The notes: generated by a model from the sequence alone, not told the origin. A stretch of DNA of 64,000 nucleotides from Tricholomella constricta (GCA_013368375.1 JAACJP010000001.1:682001-746000), one strand, 5' to 3'; counted from the first letter of the stretch, positions 36,875-49,572 are shown. Numbers and translations: made by a program.

Positions 36875-38652
36875 TGACTGGCCATAGAATATCTTTATTA
36901 AATGGGAGATGTATTACATGTCTTTCAAGGATTACTTTATCACTTTGGATTATCTGTATCATACGGCAATGGGCGCTGAAAATGTACGTTTTTCCTTATC
37001 GTCTCATTCAGTCCATTCGCAAGAGGAAGCAAGCACTCTTATTCTGTAACTGATGTCCACTTGCCGTTACCAAGAAATTTGAACTCCCCTTCTGTGCAAC
37101 TCGTCTAACTCTCTTCCTGAATCCTGCACGATAAAGCACGAACCACCGGCCGTGAAAACGCCCTACATCCCACCATGCGTCCGGTCCAGATCAATACCGC
37201 CTTCCTCGCCGGCGTATGTCCAGACCGGCGAGTCGTCTTTATCTCACCCCGACGAGCATCTCTTGACGATCAATTTGTCAACGACGAGGTGATTCTTGCG
37301 CAAAAGCATCCCAGTCCATTCCGCCATGGCTCGTTCCACATTGCTTGTCGTTCTGCTCGGTCTTACCTCCGGCGCTGTCTCTCCGATGCTTTCGAATGTA
37401 GCAACCTTCCATCCCCTCGGTCCCTCGAAGATTAATTATTCGGCATCTCACGCCTTCGACCCCCGGTATATCCTGAATCCATCTATGCTAGGCGCAATAT
37501 TAGTCCTAAATCCTTCGGCAAACGAACACCAGGAATGCTACCAATGATTCTGATAGGTTTAGGGCACACAGCATAACTAATTATTCTATGTCTCATGTTT
37601 TGACTGACGGATTCTTCTCCCACGCCCTGAAGTCTTGGTTTTCCGGTCCAGACTGCCTGGTGCATCCAGGGCTTCCATTCCTTTTCCGTGCTTGATAATG
37701 GCTCTTCTCACGGAACGGAAACAGTCGAGAGATGGATTTTGCTGCTTTCAATACCTGACGCAAAAGGAATGTCACCTCGGAGTTGCACCCGTATACTAAC
37801 GAGCACGATACAAAAAGAACCTTTTCAAGTGATCAAATCTTCATCCTTTTGCCGAGAGCTGGCAACCACGCCTTCTTGCACGGTCTCCGTGGTCGAACGA
37901 CAAGAGCGACGATCCGGTAAGTATGTCCTCCAGGTATTTATGGCCTGCTTTTTCTCACATCCTCTGTTGATTCAGGAACGCCGGACGCCCTGGGGTCTTC
38001 TCTTCTTCTTACCGTGTACTCGTGGCCCATTTGAATGAAATACCCGAAAGAGGCGTCACACAGGTCTTCTTCTCTTGGTGTCTCGTTGCAACAAATGGAA
38101 AAATGCAGCATTGAAAGTCATTCTCATCGGTTGAAAATTCCATTGTCTTTAGGTCTCTCCCCCCTTTCTTTTTCATCATCCTTCGCAACTGAGACCATTG
38201 GATCCTGTCAAGAGGTAGTGAAGTGAGTGCAATGTGTGTGTACTGCCGGTTGATTTCATACGCCACCAGGCTTACGTCCACGCCTCCCTGCCCTGCCCTG
38301 TCAAATTTAAAGAGACACTTCTTATCGGCCCCATGCCAGGAACACCGTTCGAAGAGAGGAGCGTCTGGTTGGTGTGAAGGCTTGAAGCCCGATGAAGGAT
38401 ACCACACATGGCAAAATTGAGTTTATCCCCGTTTTCTTCTCACTGCCACGGGTGCCTTGCCCATCAAGGTTCCTTGCGTCCCAGGTTCACACAGACTGAG
38501 GTGTCACCGACGTCGAGGCTGCTTTAGAGCCGATACATGTTCTCTCTTCTCCTTCTACACCCTCAATGTCCACGGATGATCCAGGAAGCCATCCCAAAGA
38601 CCTACTTATGTGCTTTGCGAAAACGATGAGCTGACAAGAATTTTACCCCTGT
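36875..38652. other. Largely empty 1.8 kb region with a possible secreted-protein remnant
   Basis: Only one frame stands out (37326-37547, described separately). A second stretch at about 37590-37700 (plus) reads SHVLTDGFFSHALKSWFSGP and stops soon after. Neither could be extended by splicing. The rest shows no gene. This could be a decayed gene or ordinary promoter DNA of the P450 gene. Confidence 0.4.
37326..37547 (+). CDS. Possible short secreted protein or gene remnant
   Basis: A 73-codon frame beginning MARSTLLVVLLGLTSGAVSP, a good signal peptide with likely cleavage near residue 17. The mature part (HPLGPSKINYSASHAFDPRY) has no recognised domain and one cysteine near the end (HQECYQ). 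It may be the first exon of a longer or broken secreted-protein gene. Low confidence. Confidence 0.25.
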   Translation: MARSTLLVVLLGLTSGAVSPMLSNVATFHPLGPSKINYSASHAFDPRYILNPSMLGAILVLNPSANEHQECYQ

Positions 38653-40534
38653 ATGGCTCTCTCTACAGTCTGGAGCACTCTCTCTTGCGCGACTGTCGTC
38701 GCTGTTTTGGCTTTTCTTGCTTGTGCTATTCGCCGCCAGTTTTTCCATCGATTGAGCGCTTTCCCCGGCCCTCGTCTAGCTGCAATCACCACCCTATATA
38801 AGATTTACTACGAGGTTTTCCGTGAAGGAGAGCTCCTGCAGCATCTCATCGAGCTTCATGCCATTTATGGTGCGTGTACAGATGTGAAATCTGGTTTAGG
38901 AATGTAAGAAATCACACGAGTATATTCTAGGCCATGTCGTCAGGATCGCACCCAACGAAGTAAGTGAAGCTTTAAGGCCCTTTTTTAACCTCGCAAAGCT
39001 CATCGAAGGACACCTCAGCTGCATTTCAACGACTACGCCGCTCATTCTGCGATATATGCCGTCGGTTCCCCTTTTACGAAAGATAAAGATTTCTATGGGT
39101 CCTTCGGCGCTGACGGATCGGCGTTTGGAGCCATTCAGCCCCATGACTCCAGGATGCGTAGGAATTTATTATCCCCGCTGTTTTCGAGGCGCGCCATTCT
39201 GAAATTTGAGTGCGTCATTCAGGAAAAGGTGCTTCCCATCCGCGTTACGCTCTAATATGGCCTGACTTCCTTCCGAGGTCGAGAGACTGATTTCTCAGCT
39301 CGTGGCCCATCACCGACATAAACCTGCTAATATGGTCCTTGCTTTTCGTTGCACCACCATGGACATCATCACCTCGTATTGTTTCGCCAAGTGCGAAAAT
39401 TCTCTCGACTCTGAGGAGTTTCACCACCAGTTTCTTGTCGCGAACCGCAGCGCGATCCCAGCCATCTGGTTGATGAAGTTTCTTCCCTTCCTTATTCCGG
39501 TACTCTGTTTTCTTCCGCGATGCTTCGCCAACCATTTGCCCATCTCACCTATCTTGGCGTTTATCGAGTTAAACGCGATAATCTCCGAACAAATCGATCG
39601 CATACTCGATGACGAGGATCTCCTAGAGATCACAGGCAACCCGACTATCTATCACCACCTGCTCAATGCCTCGAAGGGTAATTTCAGGCGTTCACGACGC
39701 GACCTTATTGAGGAAGCATTTTCGCTACTCCAGGCCGGGACTGAAGGGCCAGGAAATGCCTGCACGGTTGGAACATTCTACATTCTCAACGACCCAGTCA
39801 TTCACAAAAAGCTCTTCGAAGAGCTCCGCGACGCATGGCCGGAAAAGGATACGACCATGGGGTATGGTGCGCTACAAAAGCTACCCTATCTGGTATGTGT
39901 TTTCTGTTCGTAATTGTTCGCGGTATCTGACCTGCAGCAGACGGCAGTAATCAAAGAATCGCTTCGCATGTCGCACGGAATTGTGACCCCGTTACCTCGG
40001 ATTGTCGGACCGACCAGTGCTCTCATTTCTGGTCATAAGGTTCCTGCTGGTGTACGGCTTCCTTTCTGTTATAGAATCGTAGCGATCGATTGACCATTGT
40101 CTTCAGGCGGTCGTGGGAGTTAGTGTTGTGTGCCTGAACAACGATGAGATGGTATTTATGAATCCTCATGCGTTTTCGCCGGAGCGTTGGATGCAGCCTC
40201 ACTCGAGGGATTTGGACAAGCACTTGGTTCCGTTTTCGAGAGGTCCGAGAATGTGTATGGGTATCAAGTACGTCGAATGGACAAAGGATATTTTCACGTC
40301 TGATGTCGTTCTAGCCTTGCCTGGTGCGAGTTATATCTAATCTTTGGCAACATCTTCAGAAGGCTTGATATGGATATCCACGATACAAGGTAGATGATAG
40401 TCCGACTAACGCCACTGATGTTCACTGATCGCATGTATGTCAGCGTCGAAGACTTTAGGATATTCAAGGATTTCTTTACTCCTGTTCACGAAGGCAGGAA
40501 CCTACACATCTATGCGAAGAACCGTGAAAGCTGA
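38653..40534 (+). CDS. Cytochrome P450 monooxygenase
   Basis: ER-anchored heme monooxygenase, similar to the fungal CYP58/CYP65-like (trichodiene-oxygenase-like) group; substrate unknown. Eight exons (38653-38869, 38931-38959, 39019-39228, 39278-39892, 39941-40051, 40107-40267, 40315-40389, 40444-40534) sum to 1509 nt, 502 aa. N-terminal anchor TVVAVLAFLACAIRRQF is followed by the proline region FPGPRLAA. I-helix motif LLQAGTEGPGN, K-helix ESLR in VIKESLRMSHG, the PERW box FSPERWMQPHS, and the heme loop PFSRGPRMCMG with the Cys ligand near residue 443. All core motifs are intact. It converges on GH105 with 52 bp between stops. Confidence 0.9.
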
Positions 40535-40586
40535 AATACGTGCAGTTTGGTGTTTACGTATTGCCGCGCAAACTATATCGATATTT

Positions 40587-41949
40587 CTACAGGAACGTTC
40601 TCAGATACTCAGTGCACGCCAACAACGCCAAACTTTGTCCGTAAGGCATGCTCGTGAGAGGTATCTTCGTGTAGCTCTCGAGATCATCGAAAACTGGGGT
40701 TCCGAACGACACCTGCTTCAACTCTCCCTTTTCCGAGATATTGTCGAGCACTCCTTGGATTGCCTTTCTCGCCATGTTTGTATAACGCTCCTCTCTGGGA
40801 ATTAACCTTAAACGCAACGCCTTCAGGATACCGTACGCAAATCCTGCGGTGGCAGAGGCCTCGAGGTACGATGTTCGGTCGTCGAGGATGGTGTGCCACA
40901 GTCCCGTGGAAGAGTCCTGCAAGGACACCAATGCATCGATCTGCGCAATGAGAGACGACACCAAAAACATGCGCACGCCGTCCGCGGCAGGTAGCTTGAG
41001 CATTTCGATGAAATCGGGGATTGCCACCGTCGCCCAGCAATTACCCCGACCCCATCTTGCTTTGGCGAAGTGATGGCGTCCATCGAAGGTCCAACCTGTT
41101 GTTATACTTTGAAACAGCTACAAGGTATCTTTTATGTTGTCTTACCGTGAAACCAGAGTCCGGTCTGCTGGTCCTGCAGATACTTTATGCTTACATGGTG
41201 CGATTTGGTCAGTGAAGCGATAGTCCTGTCATCTGGGCATTTACTTACTGCACAAGGAACTGCCTTTTTGCTTCTTCGATATACTCATTTCGACCAAGGA
41301 CCAGGCCGATTTTTGTGAGTGGTAGTACTGTCATCACCAGGGTGTCATCCCAAAGCTGTTGATGGTTGTCGACGAGGTAAGTGATGTGCTGAAGACCCCC
41401 TTCTTCCGTCCTAGGCATATCGTACATGGCCCACTCCGCCCACGAGTCAAGATGCACAAAATAGTTCTCATGTTTTGCTTCATGAAGATACGCCGCAGTA
41501 AGCAAAGGTGACATGGTGTTGACATTCTGAACGTAGGCTCCAGTTTAATTTCCGGCTTTAAGAAAGGATACCTTGATTACCTTGGTGGTCCCAACTGAAA
41601 GCCTTTCGCGGAACCAAGACATGGCTATTTTCAACGTGTTCTCGTCTCCGGTTATCTCGTGGAATTTTAGAAGACCATAAAGACCTAAAAAAAATGAGCG
41701 GGCGTTGTAACGGAACGTCAAATGATCTACCAATTCCATGGGTCCACTTGACAGTGTGTTTCAGTACTTTGTCGCACAGTATAAGTCTAATCATACGTCG
41801 TTCCAGCCTTTGGTGTCGATTATACGCCCATCCACCAACGTCATCAAGAACTCGCCCGTCTCATCCTCGATATTGACCAGACAATCAATTAATTTGGAGA
41901 TGTGGTCCAAAAGTGCGACTTTGAGTGGGTTTACGTTCCTCGCTGCCAT
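40587..41949 (-). CDS. Glycoside hydrolase family 105 (unsaturated rhamnogalacturonyl hydrolase)
   Basis: Cleaves the 4,5-unsaturated uronic acid from oligosaccharides made by rhamnogalacturonan or pectate lyases; no signal peptide, so intracellular. Six exons: 41949-41797, 41746-41731, 41684-41581, 41526-41249, 41189-41146, 41095-40587; 1104 nt, 367 aa, close to the 373 aa of bacterial YteR. Family blocks: GRIIDTKGWND|WTHGIG|LYGL, then LWDDTLVMTVLPL with the catalytic Asp near residue 151-152, GLWFHGWTFDGRHH, ARWGRGNCWATVAI, SSTGLWHTILDD, EASATAGFAYGI and PLTSMPYGQSLALLA. Exon 2 is 16 nt and carries the conserved WTHGIG. Divergent from the MFS gene at 42240 with a 290 bp shared promoter. Confidence 0.9.
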
Positions 41950-42239
41950 GATGAAGGGCTGGGGATAGATTCTGGTGGGTTGTCGGCGCGGTCAGTTACT
42001 TATTCAAAGGCTTGTTTGCTTCCGCTGTCGGCCCGCGGCCCGGTATCCCAATGTCATTGGGTCATTTGTGATGGCCGGCGGGGCAAGATTTGAATCGGGC
42101 TTACGTTCCACCGTACCACCACCATGGAATACTCCCAAAGCCGTCACAAGACCATAGAGAGCCCAAGAAACCTAACCGCTGTTCTTCTTCTTAAAAGCCA
42201 TGGTCTTGATCAGATCGAAGGACCAGTCTGGGAACAATC

Positions 42240-44969
42240 ATGTCCGCCAGTGCTCACCACAAAGCTGCTGCAACAGTTAGCAAATCCGAGGATGCACCTG
42301 ACAAGGAGCTGTATTCTGTTCGCAGCGGTTCAACTGCCAACGGTATGCTTGTAAAAAATCGATTTGAATAATTGACGAACGTTCTTCTAGTCCCACCAGC
42401 AGGTATCGATTCTGAAGTAGCGGATTTCTTTGCTCAAAGTTCCTCGTCGACCAAGGTTGTGATTATCGACGAAGCAACCAATGTTCGCCTGCGTTGGATG
42501 ATTCACAAACGCGTACTTGTAGGCATATCTTCCATTCAGACGTGAATCTCGACGCTCACCGACTCATCGTTAGACTGTTATGGTTGTCACTTACTGTGAG
42601 GACACTTATCATCCATGTCGTGACATCGGGTTCTGATGTATAAGTTACTTTTCACAGTCGCCCAGTCACTAGACAAAGGGTCGGTGACAACTTTTGAGTG
42701 TGATGACACTTGGTCTTGATACTGCGTTCCCTAGGACAATCAACTTTGCGTCCATAATGGGGATCCGCGAAGACACGAATCTCAAGGGCCAGGAATACGC
42801 ATGGTTGACAACTTGCGGTATGTCCATTTTGATAGCCTTTTTACGGAATTTTGACCCGAGACGTAGTATACATCGCAATGTGAGCCGCTTGTCCCTGTCG
42901 TATATATTCGCAAGGCCTAACAACTCACAGTCTGGTGTGGGAGTTTCCAACCAACCGGCTTATTCAAAAGCTTCCGATTGCAAAATACCTGGCGTTCAAG
43001 TAGGAGCGATCACTCATCATTATGCTGATTTCTGAGCATCAAGGTCTCCGCAGTATCATGGCTTGGGGCGCCGTGTTAGCCTGCACAGCTGCCTCCAAGG
43101 ACTTTGTAAGCCTGGTTGTTGTCAGGACCTTGCTAGGCGCATTTGAATGCGTGTGTCAGCCGGCGTTTGTCTTCATGTAAGTGGACTTGATTTTTCTTTC
43201 ATGAAACCTGACAAAACGTATTATTGGAGGTCGACAATGTGGTACACGCGTGAGGAACAGGCCCTTGTGATCGGAGCATTTTACTCTATGAACGGCCTCC
43301 AGCAATGCGTCGGTGGCCTCATAGCCTACGGTATTGCCCAGCTGGATTATCTCAAGCTAAAAAATTGGCAGATCCTATTTACAGTAAGCTTCAAACGATT
43401 TTCAAACGTCACTGTCCAACTCTTTCGGTGCGAAGTTGCTCGGCTGCCTTACCTTTGCATGGGGTCTTTTCGTTCTTTGGTGGCTACCGGACAGTCCTAT
43501 CCGCGCCAAATGTTTCTCAAAAGAAGACAGACTCCTTATGGCTGAGCGAGTCCGAAAGAATAACACTGGTATTCAGAATCGAGAATTCAAGGTCAGTACA
43601 TGTATTCGAGCCAGCATAGGTTGACGGTAACTAATAATCACATTTCAGATGTATCAAGCAAGTGAGTTGATTACACGTCAACTACTCTATGATAATCTAA
43701 GGCGTGCATCAATAGTCGAAGCGTTGGTCGATCCCACCGTCTGGGCTATCGTCCTGATCTCATTTACAAATGCCTTGCCCACTGGTGGTTTGGGAGCCTT
43801 CTCGAACATCATTCTAAATGCATTTGTATATTTTTTTGTTTCAAGTTTCTACTAGTTCTCATTGAAGCTGAAACTGTTATTGCAGGGATTTACCCGGCTA
43901 CAGACCTATCTCCTAGCAATCGCTCAAGGTATGTCCCAGCCTCGATCAAACGTTTGCCCTATAAATGAAATTTATACAGGCGCTATCATCATGTTATTCT
44001 TGTTCACCGCCGCATATCTATCGAAGCGATACAATCAAAAGCTATTTCTTGCATCTGTGAGTCAAGGAAGGCGGCTGAAGTTTTTCAAATCTCATCCAAT
44101 ATAATCAAGATCTATACTCTGCCCAATATAGCTGGCACCGTCGTATTCCTTTGTGAGTTGGCGTGGGGATCGTCGTGGATCCAGAATTTACGAGCATCTG
44201 TGAATTCAGGTGTCCAAACATCATCTCACACGAAGGTTGGCCTCTTGATGGCCTTTTAGTACGTGTTCAATTCTGCCAATACGTCGCTGTTCTCTAAAAT
44301 CATCACTAGCTGCATGCAGGGCTTCGGAGCTGTTGCAGTCCTCAATCTCGCAGTCATGAGCAACAATGTTGCAGGCGTGAGTGCCTTTCCTCGCAACCGC
44401 CCAGAAGCTAAGTCAAGAAATCCTAGCGGTCAAAAGTAGTCGTTGCGTCGAGTCTTGTGTTTATGTGAGCCCGGGCCTGATTCGCCAGTTTTTTATTTCA
44501 TGGGTATCCCAGACGGAGGCGCTGATTAAATATACAGCTCGTGGGCAGTGGGAAATGCAATTGGCCCGCAAGGTTCGTTTTTCATACTTGGTCTTTGGCC
44601 GCTCTGAGACGTACACCAGTCTTCCGCAACAACGACGGTCCGCGATACATTAAAGCATTCGTTGCGCATATCGTTGTATACGGCGTTCAGCTTGCGACCA
44701 TACTGTTCCTCCGTATACGACTCATGCGCCTAAACGTACTTAAACGTCGTGCACAATCTTTGCCAGCCACCAAAGCGAATGGAGAAGAAAATGTCTGTCC
44801 TCAATAACCTATGACTTATCTGCTCGCTAATGGTGATCTAGGATGAGAATCTCGCCCACAGACAGGCTTTTGATGACCTCACGGACAGGGAGAATCCTGA
44901 TTGTGGGTGTCGCTTTCCATCCCTCGTTCTTGAAAACTAACCTTTTCGTCAGTCCGTTATGTGTACTGA
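42240..44969 (+). CDS. MFS transporter, anion:cation symporter (Dal5-like) family
   Basis: Plasma-membrane H+ symporter for an organic anion. The family includes Dal5 (allantoate), Tna1, Vht1 and bacterial hexuronate carriers. The frame starts MSASAHHKAAATVSK. Blocks: VRLRWMIHKRVLTVMVV (TM1), YFAQSLDKGTINFASIMGI, VYIAILVWEFPTNRLIQKLP, NIMAWGAVLACTAA, RTLLGAFECVCQPAFVF, MWYTREEQALVIGAFYSMN, LLGCLTFAWGLFVLWWLPDS, DPTVWAIVLI, LPTGGLGAFSNIILNAFGF, and the end EDLTD-like AFDDLTDRENPDFRYVY. The 13 nt exon at 42867-42879 (YIAI) is needed to keep the frame. Next to GH105, an unsaturated uronyl or galacturonyl-rhamnose substrate is plausible, but this is inference. Confidence 0.87.
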
Positions 44970-46564
44970 ATCTACACAAGCGACCCAACCATGAGCCTCC
45001 TGTTGTGACTGAGTGCATAGCGCCACATCATCGGCGAGCATCATCTGGAAGTTTCAACATGTATAAATTTGATGATGCACGAGAATACTTCAATATCCGA
45101 TTTTCCATAGCTTCCAATTTATGTATAATAGGACGAGAAAGTCAAAGGTCATTACACTGTCAAGCATGCCGAAGGCGCCCGTTTCATTGTCTCCGTTACT
45201 GGGCCATCTAAGCATCGGCTATCGTACATATCCGAGAGCTCGGAACACTTAGGTAAACCAGCACGCCGGTCTATGCCAAAATGGGTAGAATTTAAAATAT
45301 GCGCAAAAAAATTAAACGGACGCGTCTTGTGAGTGGGCATGAACTGTTACCTTTGGACATCGAAGCAGTTATAAGTCGTTGGAAATGATACAGGGAAGCA
45401 AGCTCAGTAAAACCTCGGTATGGATGCAGTGTTGAGTCGATTGTTACACAGTGTTGAGTCGATTGTTACATCTCGATTTGGATCGCTGATATCCGCGAGC
45501 TTCTGCAATTCTTCCGCTTGACAGCTGATGCGTCGACTTCCGCTTTTGGTATCCCGACGCTCTCCCTTTAGCAGACCAACTTCAGAGAGTTCACGCTGAA
45601 TGTATGAGGTGGAAGAGTGATGTTCGAATGGATTACCAACTCAAGATCTGAATGACGCCAATCAAATGACTTGTGGGGTGGCAAGCCTAAGAGGATAATA
45701 ACAATCGATTGTGACATCCTGGTTTCGATCGGTCCTACGGTGGAGTGGTCAAGTCCTTTCAAGCCCGGGAGTCCACTTTTATTGTTTGCTAGTTTGATTC
45801 CTCGCAGGGTGCACTTTTTGCCCTCGCAGCATACACACATTTTTCAAATGATGATAGAAGTTAAGTTATGCCGCCAGATATCGTCGCCGTCGTGTACCAA
45901 TTTTTTTTCTTGTGTTTTCGGCACTTCAAGGGTGAAAGCGTAACTCTGCTCCTCTGGGTCCAGAAAATGCAATTGTTGAAGCCATCAAATTAATAAAACA
46001 TATCAGTGAATTTGATCCACTGCTAGTTGTTTTATTTGCACAAGTGTACAATGAATTTTGTTAACGTTTACACTCCAAGATAGTCCCGCCGCCGCCCGCG
46101 GTTGTCCCGCCTCGCGCCCGCTTCCATCCCGTTTTGGTGGCCTCGGAGCTCCGACCCATCGGCAGATCCGAATCGAGATGTAACGATCGACTACAGACTC
46201 GTATGGATGGATGGTAGCAAGATGATTGAAAATGATCGATATTACACCGAAAACCGAAGGATGTCAACGCTGGAGGAAAGTGTGTACATAGAACAACCTA
46301 TTTTGCGTTCCTGGGGCAAAGGCACAACAGTATCCATGGAAGATGAACCTTTAAAATACACATTTGCGTGGAGACTGAAGTAGCAGTTGGGTAGGATGCA
46401 AAATAACGCTTGTCCGATACTGATTGAGCCATCACTTGGCAAATCGACGCGAGGGATCCCCACACAACGACACCAGGCTGAACCCATTCTTACAATGTTA
46501 TTGCATGAACAACGGAAATTAACAACTACGAGATATATAATCGACGTACGATGGAAGTGGAATT
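44970..46564. other. Intergenic 1.6 kb with one tandem repeat
   Basis: Between the ACS transporter (plus) and the NUP88 gene end (minus). It holds the 22-bp tandem duplication at 45427-45470. Frames at 46102-46383 and 45671-45943 lack an early ATG or any motif. No transposon ends or RNA gene recognised. Confidence 0.45.
45427..45470. repeat. Perfect 22-bp tandem duplication
   Basis: Two adjacent identical copies of CAGTGTTGAGTCGATTGTTA plus CA, at 45427-45448 and 45449-45470, with no differences. Likely recent slippage or an assembly duplication. It contains TTGAGTCGATTG, a near-palindromic core. Confidence 0.95.
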
Positions 46565-49500
46565 TTAATGTGCAGAAGGTGGTCTACCCAACGCGACATC
46601 CACTTTTGCTGCAAGGTCCATGATCTCTTTCTCTACACCAGATATGCGGAGGCGCCTGGAAAGGAACATAAGCATAAACAGAAATAAGTCAAAGCTAGAT
46701 AGAACACACTCGAGATTTGATCGTTCCCCAAATTCAAATGCTTGCGAAAAGCCCAACCCTTTATTACTTTCAAAAAGCTTTTCCTTTCTTCGCTTCTCTT
46801 TCTCCAGGAGCTCCTTCAGCGCGGGTGTCAGGCGCGCATACTCTCTTTCGAGCTGTAATGATCACATCAGAACGGAAAATCCTTTGTCTGATCATGAATA
46901 TGAAAAGCATACCAAATGAGTCCGCGCGGCCAAGGACGCCTCATCATACTTTCCGATGCCCATAATCTCCCCCTTCATCCGTTTGAGCTCCTCAAACCAT
47001 TTCGTTTCATGCTCACTTATCTCGGGAGAAGCACGTTCCATAAGGCCTTGAAGCATGCGGTCCAACCTTCCAAGAAGCGCCTTCTGTTCCGCCTGGACCT
47101 TTTTGAACCTTGCCTCGCTCGCCACGCGTCGCGGGCCCTTCAGCTGTTGAATAAGAGTCTGCATCTCGCGACATTTGCTTGCCATCCGCGTGAGTTCGTC
47201 CTGCTGTAGCATTACGCGTTCATCAGTGGCCTTGACGGCTAGTTTGATGTCGGTACACTGAGACGCAAGGTCCCTTCCTGTGCTCCCGAGGTACCGCAGC
47301 GTATCAGGTGTGAGCATAAATTCGGAGTCCTTGGTAGACTGAGGGAGGGAGAGCTGAGGGTTTTTTGGTAAGCCAGATGCGCGGATCAGCGCTGAGGGTG
47401 GAGTATATGGATTTTTCTGGAGCATCGAGATGTAAGCTGGAGGACCATCAAGCGGTGACAACCAGTAGCTTTTCTGGCTGAACTTTTCGCTATCTTTGTC
47501 GGGCGTGGGAGGAAGACGAGGTGGGGAGTAAGGAGAGTCAGATCGAAGGTTGAGCGGGAAAGAAGCAATGCGCATGGCTGAAGTAAGGATGAAGATGCTG
47601 TACGTTAAATAAACATCGTTGGGAATCGTAACCGCGATGACTGGGTTGGAGCACCTGTCGAAGGAAAGCTATCAGCCTCGCGGTGAGATAACGGATCCGA
47701 TGGTGATACAAACTTTCGTTCGACAGAGAATGTGGTCAAGATAGGCTGAACAGTAGTTCCCGCGGACTTTTGCAGAGCTGTTTCAAGGGACGTTCCAGCA
47801 GAATCATCATCCGTACGGAGTGCTAGGGCGAGGCTCTGCAATACGGGCCCAATGCCAAGGGCGTGCACGCCAAATGCATGATACACATATATCGCATCTG
47901 CATGTATTGGATCCGATTGAAAAACTGGGTGGTTGGCTTGTAGCAGCTCCAGAGGCGAAGACTCTCCTACTGAAACTGTTATTCCTTTGAGAGTGGAGAT
48001 GATACCTAGATCAATGGTCTCGTATACTGCCAACATGGGAAGATCGCGATTGGACGCCTATTCCCGCTTAAATAGCACTCGCGGGGAAGCAATCTGAGGA
48101 GTAACGTACCTTGTTATCCCATCTGGCCTCAACTTTCTCAACGTCCAGACAAACGTCAACCTTTCCATCCTGGAAAGCAATCATCATAACACCAAGGTGT
48201 TCTGTCTCTCCACCATCACCCTCTCCTTCGTCGTCGTCTGTGTCAAAAGCAAGATATGAGATGTCTGTTGCGTCGCCGCCTTCGCTGCCTTCCAGCATTC
48301 TGGGAGACGGTTGAAGTAGGAATGGGCCCTGTCTTGCCGGGGGCGCCTTTATTGTTGTAGGGGGGTGAATAAGGACAGATCGGGAGGCAGCCGGGAAGAC
48401 TGTGCCAGGGGGTAATTGCTTGATTAGGGCGGTAACATACTTGTGCTGATAGTCGTAAAGGGTGGAGAGATTTTTAGCTGCGGCTGAGGTTCCCTGTGCC
48501 AGGAACTCTTGTTTTGCAGAGATGAAACACTCAAGGGAATGCACATATGAGGATGGAATGGAGCTGGTCGCGATAGAGAAATCAATTTACGTTCATACCA
48601 TGGCAGTGAAATCGAGACGTACGCGTTCTGAGGCATATATGGACATATCGAGTAAACATCCCCAGATTTCGTAACAGCATAGATGGTTAGAGGGCCCCAG
48701 TCTGCTGTACCTTTTCCCAATGTAAAGGAGGCAACCTCTCTTTCTGAGGAGTCCGTTGCGAAGAAAGAAGTGGTCTTCTTTTCTGGCATAAACGACAGGA
48801 CTTGCTGAGGCTCCTCTGTGTCGACCGAAATGTCATATTCCCTATCTTTCGTTGAGATAAATGCAGAGGATAGGCAATTGGAGAAACATACCGTAGTTTC
48901 CCATCCGTAGTCATCACCATAAGTGTGGAACCAGCCTCTCCAAAAGGATGCCATTCAATTTTGGCGATCGGAACTGCCGCGTTCGATGCATGATAGAATT
49001 GCCCTACTTGTACAGATCTGCCAAAGACCGTGGTAAGGGTCATACCACCCGAAGCGAAGAGCGGAACGCATACTTGCAGTCTAAGGTGTCCGGAACGAGC
49101 CTTGTGAAGCCTGCCCGAGGCAGAACGATCACCGCGACCTGGATTGCGCCGGCTACAGCGAGAAGTTTACCACTCGGGTTTAGTGAGATCTGATGTATCT
49201 CAAACTGGATGTTGGGGGTATGCAAAGTCTTTCCTGCTTTTCAGTTTCGGTAATAGATCGCCATAGGTAAATATAACGTACCTTGAACGTTTGTCTTATA
49301 CTACGGCTGAGTTTTGCATCTCCGAGTGAGGTCATCCTAATTTCCCTGCCTGCAGCTACAATCAGATCGGCGTCCTTGAGCACCATGACCTGCCGCCGCC
49401 CTGATGGAGTTGGGCCATCCTCCCCTGGGTCAAGTTGCGTGAAATTGGGCAGCGTGTTGAACGACAACTCCAGGGAGGCCTCTACGCGTTCCGACGGGCC

Positions 49501-49572
49501 ACTGAAGGCCTTTGGAAGAGAGAATATGGGGTGGCCGCTGAGAGTTTTGTTCCAGTCGTGGTCGGGATCCAT
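46565..49572 (-). CDS. Nucleoporin NUP88/Nup82
   Basis: Cytoplasmic-face nuclear pore subunit that anchors the Nup159/Nup214 complex for mRNA export. Start MDPDHDWNKTLSGHP at 49572. The first half is the beta-propeller: DLIVAAGREIRMTSLGDAK, EIHQISLNPSGKLLAVAGAI, PIAKIEWHPFGEAGSTLMVM, TDGKLREYDISVDTEEPQQ, GPLTIYAVTKSGDVYSICP, ISYLAFDTDDDEGEGDG, GVMMIAFQDGKVDVCLDVEK. The C-terminal third is coiled coil (LMERASPEISEHETKWFEEL, LEREYARLTPALKELLEKEK) and ends RLRISGVEKEIMDLAAKV. About nine introns; the last (donor GTTGGG after NKG) is inferred from frame alone. It shares a 120 bp divergent promoter with proteasome alpha7. Confidence 0.83.

Noticed and set aside
38653..44969. Secondary-metabolite gene cluster
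   Set aside because: No backbone enzyme (PKS, NRPS, terpene synthase) nearby; GH105 plus transporter is better explained by pectin use.
46102..46383. 93-codon frame as a small gene
   Set aside because: It opens at TTG; the first ATG lies far inside, and no motif is visible.
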